Part shown: positions 7,565 through 13,343 of the stretch, in pieces
Layout of the letters: every line of letters begins with the position of its first letter
Numbering within the stretch: the first letter of the stretch is position 1
Assembly: GCA_013298985.1 (NCBI GenBank)
Contig: JAAFJS010000035.1
Coordinates: forward strand, 1 to 34,074
Direction: 5' to 3'
Length of the DNA stretch: 34,074 nucleotides
Source of the DNA: Cytophagales bacterium
GTDB lineage: Bacteria > Bacteroidota > Bacteroidia > Cytophagales > Thermoflexibacteraceae
Program-made: the position numbers and the translations under genes
The notes under the pieces: model-generated
Database searches by the model: none
Told to the model about the DNA's origin: nothing
What the model saw: only the letters and a program-made list of their open reading frames with translations

Positions 7565-8188
7565 ATGGCAAAGAAATCAATAGAATTATCTGAAGCTATT
7601 TTAGTGAGGGCTTTGGGCTTAGAGCAAAACTACGAGATTCCAGTTTTGCTCAAAGACTGGCTATCCGTAGCAGGTCTTCTTGTAGAAACAGATAAGGTTC
7701 TCTTAGAAAAAAGCTGCGCTCACTTAGTTGAAAATGCAAACTCTTGGAATGAGGAGGAGCTTAAAATGCACTTTATCAGCATCATAGTTTTTCTGGCGAA
7801 TATTCAAAAACCGCTAAGAGTATATTTTGATAGGGAAATCTCTGCAACGATTGAGGGTATTTTAATCAAATCGGAAGCAGATATGTTGGTTTCGAAAGGA
7901 ATTGGCGAGTTGATAGAAGCACCCTATTTTTTTCTGCATGAATACAAAAGAGAAAAAAAATACATAGGCGACCCGATAGGACAAATGTTAGGCGGTATGC
8001 TAATTTCGCAAGCTAAAAATGGAGATGGAAAGCCCGTTCATGGCTGTTACGTACAAGGTCGTTTTTGGTTTTTTAGCTTACTTATAGGCAAGCAATATGT
8101 GATTAGTCAGCCACTTAACTCAGCAGAGTTTGCCCAAGCCCAGCAAATCGTATTTATGTTGCGGTATCTCAATCAGTTAATAGATTAA
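7565..8188 (+). CDS. PD-(D/E)XK nuclease-fold protein, tandem paralog 1
   Basis: The 207-residue protein starts MAKKSIELSE at the ATG 7565. An upstream in-frame start at 7511 would place the promoter inside the coding region, so it is rejected. Conserved features are W61NEEELKMHFI, the strand-forming R-x-YFDREISATIEG, Asp106 in SEADML, and Glu126-x-Lys128 in FFLHEYKRE. The D-x(19)-E-x-K pattern suggests a restriction-endonuclease fold. A glycine-rich helix GDPIGQMLGGML and the C-terminal GCYVQGRFWFF strand pair follow, as in the 5556-6161 protein. This is a common but uncharacterised Bacteroidota family. Identity to the next gene is moderate and spread along the length. Function is unknown; a mobile-element or defence link is possible. 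Confidence 0.75.
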   Translation: MAKKSIELSEAILVRALGLEQNYEIPVLLKDWLSVAGLLVETDKVLLEKSCAHLVENANSWNEEELKMHFISIIVFLANIQKPLRVYFDREISATIEGILIKSEADMLVSKGIGELIEAPYFFLHEYKREKKYIGDPIGQMLGGMLISQAKNGDGKPVHGCYVQGRFWFFSLLIGKQYVISQPLNSAEFAQAQQIVFMLRYLNQLID

Positions 8189-8219
8189 TGAGTTTGTCTG
8201 TCGATGATTAGCTCCTTGT

Positions 8220-8272
8220 CATTTTACGAAAATTCAGACATATCTTAGAAACGGTGTTGTTAAAATAAAATG
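8220..8272 (+). repeat. 53-bp scar of a paralog 3' end
   Basis: This intergenic stretch matches 8926-8978, the end of the next gene and its stop region, at 50 of 53 positions without gaps. It sits directly after paralog 1 and before the leader of paralog 2. It looks like the leftover 3' end of a former third copy or of an unequal crossover. It is not preceded by any of the rest of the gene. Confidence 0.8.
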
Positions 8273-8295
8273 ACAGCTTATTTATCTTGTTTTTG

Positions 8296-8303
8296 TATTT
8301 TTG
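8296..8303 (+). promoter_or_regulatory. -7 box of the second paralog
   Basis: TATTTTTG lies 23 nt before the ATG at 8327, the same spacing as in paralog 1. The leader TAAAAGTAAAAYACGYAAATA is almost the same in both genes. A TTTG is missing 20 nt upstream, so the duplicated segment may have kept only the -7 half. Confidence 0.45.
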
Positions 8304-8326
8304 TAAAAGTAAAATACGCAAATATT

Positions 8327-8974
8327 ATGGCAAAGAAAAAAGAATGGAAAGAAGGCGAAATAGCACTTGCTTTTGGCTTGCAATCTATAGAAACACATTA
8401 TACACCATTAATGGAAGAATGGTTAAAAGTGAAAACGCTTCAATTAACTGCATTTGAGCAACAACTTTTTGAAGAAACTTATCGGAAGGCGTTGGTACAT
8501 ATCAAAACATGGTCTGAAGAAGACCTTAAAATGAAGTTTATTAGCCCTGTATTGAACTTGGGCAAGGTAATGGACGACATCAATTTTGTATCTATGTTTG
8601 ATAAGTCTTTGTCTGCTACAGTTAAAAATTATAAACTTTCTGTAAAAGCGGATTTTGTCATTGGAAGTGGGTTAAAAGATTATATGCAGAAACCATATTT
8701 CCACTTTCAAGAATATAAGCCCAATAAAAAACCCAAAGGTGACTCTATGGCGCAGCTATTAGAGGCGTTTCTGATTGTCCAACAAGAAAATGCAGATGGG
8801 AAGCCCTTGTATGGCTGTGAAGTTGTTGGTGATACTTGGCGATTTCTGACGATGGAAGATACTACTTACTGTATTTCTCGCAACTATGATAGTACGGATA
8901 GAGAAGATTTACTACAAATTATTGCCATTTTACGAAAATTCAGACATATCTTAGAAACGGTACTGCTAAAATAA
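8327..8974 (+). CDS. PD-(D/E)XK nuclease-fold protein, tandem paralog 2
   Basis: The 215-residue protein starts MAKKKEWKEG at 8327. It has the same layout as paralog 1: W62SEEDLKMKFISPVL, FDKSLSATVKN, Asp109 in VKADFVI, Glu129-x-Lys131 in FQEYKP, a SMAQLLEAFL helix, and GCEVVGDTWRFL. All putative catalytic residues are kept in both copies. The last 46 bp of the gene are repeated in the preceding spacer at 8220-8265. Function is unknown. The retention of active-site-like residues in both copies argues that each is under selection or that the duplication is young, but overall protein divergence makes a young full-length duplication unlikely. Confidence 0.75.
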   Translation: MAKKKEWKEGEIALAFGLQSIETHYTPLMEEWLKVKTLQLTAFEQQLFEETYRKALVHIKTWSEEDLKMKFISPVLNLGKVMDDINFVSMFDKSLSATVKNYKLSVKADFVIGSGLKDYMQKPYFHFQEYKPNKKPKGDSMAQLLEAFLIVQQENADGKPLYGCEVVGDTWRFLTMEDTTYCISRNYDSTDREDLLQIIAILRKFRHILETVLLK

Positions 8975-9022
8975 AATGTTTGTGCAAACCAATCATAGAT
9001 TTTAAGATTAGTATTGCTATAA

Positions 9023-9059
9023 AAAAACTCCCAACTGTATGCCTACGTTGGGAGTTTTT
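9023..9059. terminator. bidirectional rho-independent terminator
   Basis: Perfect 13-nt arms AAAAACTCCCAAC (9023-9035) and GTTGGGAGTTTTT (9047-9059) with an 11-nt loop separate the convergent paralog 2 and mscL genes. A-tract and T-tract on the two sides let it serve both strands. Confidence 0.85.
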
Positions 9060-9079
9060 GATTTTTGAATCAAACTCAA

Positions 9080-9478
9080 TTATTTTTTGAGCAAATCTCT
9101 GATTTCTGCCAGCAGTTTCTCCGAAGCACTTGGCTCTGGCGGTGCGGCTGGTGCAGCAACCTCTTTTTTCTTCATGGCGTTCATGCCTTTGACGACCAAG
9201 AACATCACAAAAGCGACCAACAAGAAGTTAATCAAGGTCTGAATAAACTTGCCAAACGCAATCGTAATGGCAGGCACACCTTCGGAAGCCTCGCGTAGCG
9301 TAAGCCCCATGGTACTAAAATCTACGCCACCCAGCAAAAATCCAAGCGGAGGCGTGAAAATGTCTGCCACAAATGAGCCTGTAACAGAGGCAACTGCACC
9401 GCCCATAACTACGCCCACTGCAAAATCTACAAGATTTCCTTTGAGGGCAAATTCCTTAAATTCACTAATAAATCCCAT
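9080..9478 (-). CDS. mscL: large-conductance mechanosensitive channel MscL
   Basis: The 132-residue protein has the full MscL pattern. An N-terminal amphipathic helix (GFISEFKEFALKGN) leads into TM1 with the gate sequence GNLVDFAVGVVMGGA (14-28), then SFVADIFTPPLGFLLGG and a periplasmic loop with DFSTM. TM2 (about 76-97, AITIAFGKFIQTLINFLLVAF region) and a charged C-terminal helix rich in Ala/Pro then Glu/Lys (SEKLLAEIRDLL) complete it. MscL forms a homopentamer in the inner membrane and opens under membrane tension to release solutes on hypo-osmotic shock. Length is normal for the family. It is divergently placed from the MIP channel gene 232 bp away, an osmotically sensible pair, though co-regulation is only inference. 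Confidence 0.97.
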   Translation of the reverse strand: MGFISEFKEFALKGNLVDFAVGVVMGGAVASVTGSFVADIFTPPLGFLLGGVDFSTMGLTLREASEGVPAITIAFGKFIQTLINFLLVAFVMFLVVKGMNAMKKKEVAAPAAPPEPSASEKLLAEIRDLLKK

Positions 9479-9710
9479 GATAAATTAAAAATTAATGGTT
9501 AAACAGTAATAATTAAGTTGTAAAAGCCTAACAATATATTTTTTAGTATTTATCTTACAAGGCAAATGTAAATAAAACCTTGTAAAATCCTATTTTTAAA
9601 GAAAAAAATGTTAAAAAAAATAGCTTTAATGCTATTTTTATAAGACAATATACTTAGTTTTAGCACCATTTCAAGTAAGTTTTTTCACAATTTATTAACC
9701 AATAAGCAAT
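9479..9710. other. divergent spacer between mscL and the MIP channel gene
   Basis: This 232-bp AT-rich spacer must hold promoters for both genes. On the minus strand TACATTTG (9563-9570) fits TAnnTTTG and could serve mscL, 85 nt from its start. No clear box is seen for the plus-strand gene. Confidence 0.3.
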
Positions 9711-10415
9711 ATGAACTCATTTACAGGCGAACTTATCGGGACAATGTTACTCATCATCTTGGGCAATGGTGTAGTGGGCGGCGTAGTCCTCAAAGACAGC
9801 AAGGCAAATAACAGTGGCTGGATAGTCATTACGCTGGGCTGGGGCTTGGCAGTGGCGATGGCGGCATACGCAGTAGGCAAGGTCAGTGGCGCGCACCTAA
9901 ACCCCGCCGTTACGCTGGGCTTTGCCGCCATAGGCAAGCTGGCGTGGGCTGACGTACCTACCTACCTCGCAGGGCAGCTCATTGGTGCGTTCATCGGAGC
10001 AGTCATTGTCTATCTGCACTACCTGCCGCACTGGGCAAGGACAGACGATAAGGACGCAAAATTGGGCGTTTTCTGCACTGCGCCTGCGGTTCGACACACC
10101 GTTGGCAACTTTGTCAGTGAAGTTGTTGGCACGTTTGTCTTGGTGTTTGGCATCTTGGCGATAAGTGCCAACGACTTGGCGCAGGGCTTCAGTCCATTCT
10201 TGGTGGGCTTGCTTATCGTGAGCATCGGGCTTTCGCTGGGCGGCACTACAGGCTATGCCATCAATCCCGCCAGAGATTTGGCACCTCGCCTTGCTCACTT
10301 CCTGCTCCCTATCCCCGCCAAACGGGATTCCGATTGGGGCTATGCGTGGATTCCTGTGCTTGCGCCCTGCGTGGGTGGCGTGATGGGTGCGCTGACCTAC
10401 CAGTGGCTTTTTTAA
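9711..10415 (+). CDS. glpF: MIP-family channel, glycerol-facilitator type
   Basis: The 234-residue integral membrane protein has the six-helix, two-half-helix aquaporin layout with NPA motifs at 64-66 (SGAHLNPAVTLG) and 185-187 (GYAINPARDLAPR). Asp189 directly after the second NPAR is the classical mark of glycerol-conducting aquaglyceroporins, whereas water-only aquaporins have a different residue there. It would carry glycerol and similar small solutes across the inner membrane. No glycerol kinase gene is adjacent, so the metabolic link is not shown. Base composition is clearly richer in GC than the neighbours, which may reflect membrane-protein codon choice or strong expression rather than transfer. 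The start ATG has no strong Shine-Dalgarno sequence, which is usual in this phylum. Confidence 0.93.
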   Translation: MNSFTGELIGTMLLIILGNGVVGGVVLKDSKANNSGWIVITLGWGLAVAMAAYAVGKVSGAHLNPAVTLGFAAIGKLAWADVPTYLAGQLIGAFIGAVIVYLHYLPHWARTDDKDAKLGVFCTAPAVRHTVGNFVSEVVGTFVLVFGILAISANDLAQGFSPFLVGLLIVSIGLSLGGTTGYAINPARDLAPRLAHFLLPIPAKRDSDWGYAWIPVLAPCVGGVMGALTYQWLF

Positions 10416-10493
10416 ATGACGAATGTTTTAATTACTAATGACTAATTTTGTCATTAAATATTAGTCATTAGTAATTATATAGTCATTCGTCAT
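10416..10493. repeat. nested inverted repeat built from ACTAATGAC words
   Basis: Outer arms ATGACGAATG (10416-10425) and CATTCGTCAT (10484-10493) enclose perfect 17-bp inner arms (10430-10446 AATTACTAATGACTAAT and 10460-10476). The whole can fold into one long hairpin immediately after the MIP gene stop. It could end transcription but has no T-tract; its word-like composition suggests slippage or a dispersed repeat. Confidence 0.75.
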
Positions 10494-10526
10494 TAGTAAA
10501 GTTTGATGCCTTGCTAAAAAAAACAG

Positions 10527-10555
10527 AGCAATGTGGAAAAATTTACCACATTGCT
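10527..10555. repeat. intergenic palindrome, copy 1
   Basis: AGCAATGTGG (10527-10536) and CCACATTGCT (10546-10555) form a perfect 10-bp stem with a 9-nt AT loop. It lies 16 bp before the CPBP protease start. Copies 2 and 3 are at 11209-11241 and 13287-13319. Confidence 0.8.
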
Positions 10556-10570
10556 TACCAATGATGATAT

Positions 10571-11155
10571 ATGATAGAATTAAATATTGTTTTTTTGTTA
10601 CTTATCTTGTTATTACTCAAGTTAGACCATCAAAATCAAGATTTTATAGGTCTAAAAATAGATTTATTTTCAATACAAACCGTATTAATTTCCTTTCTGA
10701 TAGCAATATCTTATTCACTGATTTCTGTTTTTTTATTATATCCTTTACTTTCCTTGTTTGCATTAACAGTAGAAACATCACGCTTTGATAATCTATTAGG
10801 AAATCTATACACCACTTTAATCATGTTGCTCAAAAGTTGGATTTTTGCGGCTTTTATAGAAGAAGTTATTTTCAGAGGTTATATGATGCGTATGATACAG
10901 ATAGTTTTTAAGCAATACGTATTAGTGGGCAATGTATTTGCCATCATTTTTTCATCTCTAACCTTTGCAATGATTCATTCATATCAAGGTTTGGGCGGAA
11001 TAGTATATACAGGAATCAGTGGACTATTTTTTGGGGTACTATTTTTGTATTTCCGTAACCTTTACATTAATATCATGGTACATGGCTTTCTCAATACTTT
11101 TTTCCTGTTCAAAAAATATTGGGGAATTGTTAGTTTAATTACTTATGAATATTAA
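10571..11155 (+). CDS. CPBP-family intramembrane metalloprotease
   Basis: The 194-residue hydrophobic protein has the three CPBP (CAAX protease and bacteriocin-processing, formerly Abi) motifs: EEVIFRG with Glu97-Glu98 and Arg102, F-x-x-x-H in TFAMIH (His136), and H-x-x-x-N in VHGFLN (His171, Asn175). These residues coordinate zinc inside the membrane in the family. Four to six transmembrane segments are visible. Bacterial members process or protect against peptides, or regulate envelope factors; the substrate here is unknown. The length is at the short end of the family but all motifs are present. It starts at the ATG 10571 just after a palindrome, and another palindrome lies 54 bp after its stop. 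Confidence 0.9.
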   Translation: MIELNIVFLLLILLLLKLDHQNQDFIGLKIDLFSIQTVLISFLIAISYSLISVFLLYPLLSLFALTVETSRFDNLLGNLYTTLIMLLKSWIFAAFIEEVIFRGYMMRMIQIVFKQYVLVGNVFAIIFSSLTFAMIHSYQGLGGIVYTGISGLFFGVLFLYFRNLYINIMVHGFLNTFFLFKKYWGIVSLITYEY

Positions 11156-11208
11156 CCTTGAAGAAAATACAATCATATTTATATGTATGACCAAAAAAAA
11201 CCAAATCG

Positions 11209-11241
11209 CGAGCAATGTGGAAAAGTTTTCCACATTGCTCG
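11209..11241. repeat. intergenic palindrome, copy 2 (perfect, 33 bp)
   Basis: CGAGCAATGTGGAAAA pairs with its exact complement across a central base, giving a perfect 33-nt palindrome 11209-11241. It lies between the CPBP protease and the TlpA-like gene. The strand symmetry and lack of a T-tract make it a poorer terminator than copy 3. Confidence 0.8.
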
Positions 11242-11386
11242 GCTTGCTATTCCAAAGACAGCGAAAAAAGCAGCCCTCTCCAATATTTACAGATTTAATT
11301 CCTTTTCTTTCTAAAAAAGTCATCTGTTTTTTGTAGTTTTATCGTGAAATTTAGCTTTCGTGGCTTTAATCATCAATAGCTTAGAT

Positions 11387-13273
11387 ATGAAAATCTTTTC
11401 ACTTATCATCTTTTATTTATGCGCTGCCCATGCCGTTTGGGGGCAGCTAACGTTCCCAAACCTGACTGTTTCGCCTGCACGCCCGCAAGCAGGGAAGTCC
11501 ATCACTTTTAGCTTTGATGCGGCGCAGACCTCTCTGGCAAAGGCAAATACGCTGACGTGCATCGCCTACCTCAGCGAAGGACAGGAAACGAAAGCGCAAG
11601 ATATTGCCCTCCAAAACGCAGAGAAACTGTATTCGGGGAGGCTGGTGATTCCCAGTGCTACCAAAGCTGTATTTTTGAGTTTTCAACATACGCAAGCTGG
11701 GAAGCTATTAGAAAAACAAAGTGAGGGCTTTCCTGTGATGCTTTATGACAAAAAAGGGCAAATTGAGGCAGGAAGCTACGGAAATCTGGCAAAAATCAGC
11801 GCAGAATGGGCAAGTCAGCACCTCAAAAATATCAATAAACGCACGCTGCTGGATTGGTATGAAAAAGAGTTTGAAAAGTATCCCCAAAATAAACGACTAT
11901 TTCTTGACCAATACCTTGATGCGCTCAAAGATACAGACTTAGAAAAAAATAAGTTACTCATTGCCAAAGAGTTAGAGGCTCTGGCATTGCTCAAAGATTT
12001 GCAAGAAGAAGACTTGATGTTGCTACAAAAATGGTACGAAACGATAGGGCAGGAGGCTAAAAAAGACCATTACACCAGCCTGCTAAAAATACGCTATCCT
12101 GCTGGAAACTTTGTGATGAATGATAAGTATTTGCACTTTGTCCAAGAGTTTGACTACAAACCCAAAAAGATTCTCTATGAGCATTTCAGGCGGGATTTTC
12201 CTAAGGCAAGCCAACTCAAAGCCATGCGCCTCAACTTGGCATATCAGGCGGCGCAGGCGGGTAATTGGGCAGAGTTTGAGGAGATTTTAACACCCATGAA
12301 GCTCAAAGACAAGGCGGTGTTGTATAATTCCTTGGCGTTTGAGTGGGCAGAACAAAACATCAATTTGGAGAAGGCAAAAGACCTTTCTGCACAGACCGCC
12401 GAGTATGCCAAGTACCAAATGGCAACTCAATCCAAAGATGAAAAACCCGCGTATTCTTCGCTAAATCAGTGGAATATGTACCTGAAAGAACGCTATGCCA
12501 CGTATGCTGATAGCTATGGATTTATTCTTTACAAATTAGGAAACTATGATGCCGCAGTACCTTACCTCAAAGATGCCTCAGAAATATTCGTCAGTAATCT
12601 CGAAGTCAATGAACACTATACCAATGCCTTAGAGAAAAGTAGTCTTGCGCCTGACCTCAAAGCAACCTTAGAAAAATTCGTGCGTGCGGGCGTTGCCTCT
12701 ACACGCATGAAGGCACAACTAAAAGCCCTCCATGAAGTTTCACCCAATAATTCCCAAAGTTTTGAGGCGTATTTGATGGAATTAGAGGCAGATTTGTATA
12801 AGCGTATGAAAGAATCGCTGGGCAAAAAATTGATTAATGAAGCCGCACCAAGCGTAAGTTGGGTAGATTTGAATGGAAAAAAGGTTTCACTTGCAGACTT
12901 CAAAGGCAAGGTAGTCGTACTAAATTTTTGGGCGACTTGGTGTGAAAACTGTATCGCTTCCTTTCCTGCCTTGCAAGAACTGATGCGTAAGTATGCAGAA
13001 AATCAGGACATTGTATTTCTATTTGTAAATACTTGGGAGAATGGAGAAAACAAAAAGAAAAGTGTGGAAGACTTTATGACAGGAAGTAAATATAAATTCC
13101 TTACACTGCTGGACGGCGGCGACAAGGTGATAGACGATTTTAATACGAGTAGTATTTTTTCAAAAATTGTCATTGACAAAAACGGAAATATCAGGTTTAA
13201 AAATGTAGAAACCAACGACAATTACAATGTGATGTCCGACGAATTGGGCATTATGATAGAGATGGTGAAATAG
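11387..13273 (+). CDS. exported TlpA/ResA-like thioredoxin-domain protein
   Basis: The 628-residue protein begins with a signal peptide (MKIFSLIIFYLCAAHAVWG, cut before Gln). The ATG at 11387 is preferred to an in-frame GTG at 11360. Residues about 20-130 resemble an Ig-like domain (LTVSPARPQAGKSITFSF); the middle (about 150-470) is helical and TPR-like. The C-terminal 145 residues form a TlpA/AhpC-TSA-type thioredoxin fold with APSVSWVDLNGKKVSLADFKG and the redox motif WCENC (Cys519, Cys522). At the position of the conserved cis-proline the protein reads SSIFSKIVID, with Phe591 where Pro is expected. Bacteroidota use many such periplasmic thiol oxidoreductases, often anchored to substrate-specific N-terminal regions. 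Missing cis-Pro suggests altered substrate handling. Partner unknown. Confidence 0.88.
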   Translation: MKIFSLIIFYLCAAHAVWGQLTFPNLTVSPARPQAGKSITFSFDAAQTSLAKANTLTCIAYLSEGQETKAQDIALQNAEKLYSGRLVIPSATKAVFLSFQHTQAGKLLEKQSEGFPVMLYDKKGQIEAGSYGNLAKISAEWASQHLKNINKRTLLDWYEKEFEKYPQNKRLFLDQYLDALKDTDLEKNKLLIAKELEALALLKDLQEEDLMLLQKWYETIGQEAKKDHYTSLLKIRYPAGNFVMNDKYLHFVQEFDYKPKKILYEHFRRDFPKASQLKAMRLNLAYQAAQAGNWAEFEEILTPMKLKDKAVLYNSLAFEWAEQNINLEKAKDLSAQTAEYAKYQMATQSKDEKPAYSSLNQWNMYLKERYATYADSYGFILYKLGNYDAAVPYLKDASEIFVSNLEVNEHYTNALEKSSLAPDLKATLEKFVRAGVASTRMKAQLKALHEVSPNNSQSFEAYLMELEADLYKRMKESLGKKLINEAAPSVSWVDLNGKKVSLADFKGKVVVLNFWATWCENCIASFPALQELMRKYAENQDIVFLFVNTWENGENKKKSVEDFMTGSKYKFLTLLDGGDKVIDDFNTSSIFSKIVIDKNGNIRFKNVETNDNYNVMSDELGIMIEMVK

Positions 13274-13286
13274 TAAAAAATAAGAA

Positions 13287-13319
13287 AGAGCAATGTGGAA
13301 AAATTTACCACATTGCTCT
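13287..13319. terminator. intergenic palindrome, copy 3, acting as bidirectional terminator
   Basis: AGAGCAATGTGG (13287-13298) and CCACATTGCTCT (13308-13319) form a 12-bp stem, continued outward by A-rich and T-rich flanks (AAG before, TTTTT after). It lies between the convergent TlpA-like and SpoIIE-phosphatase genes, so it probably ends both transcripts. Confidence 0.8.
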
Positions 13320-13343
13320 TTTTGCTAAAAACAGTATAAAACC

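Noticed and set aside
11145-11336. Small 63-codon reading frame between the CPBP protease and the TlpA-like gene
   Set aside because: It overlaps the end of the protease gene and runs through the 33-bp palindrome; composition and product show no protein-like pattern.
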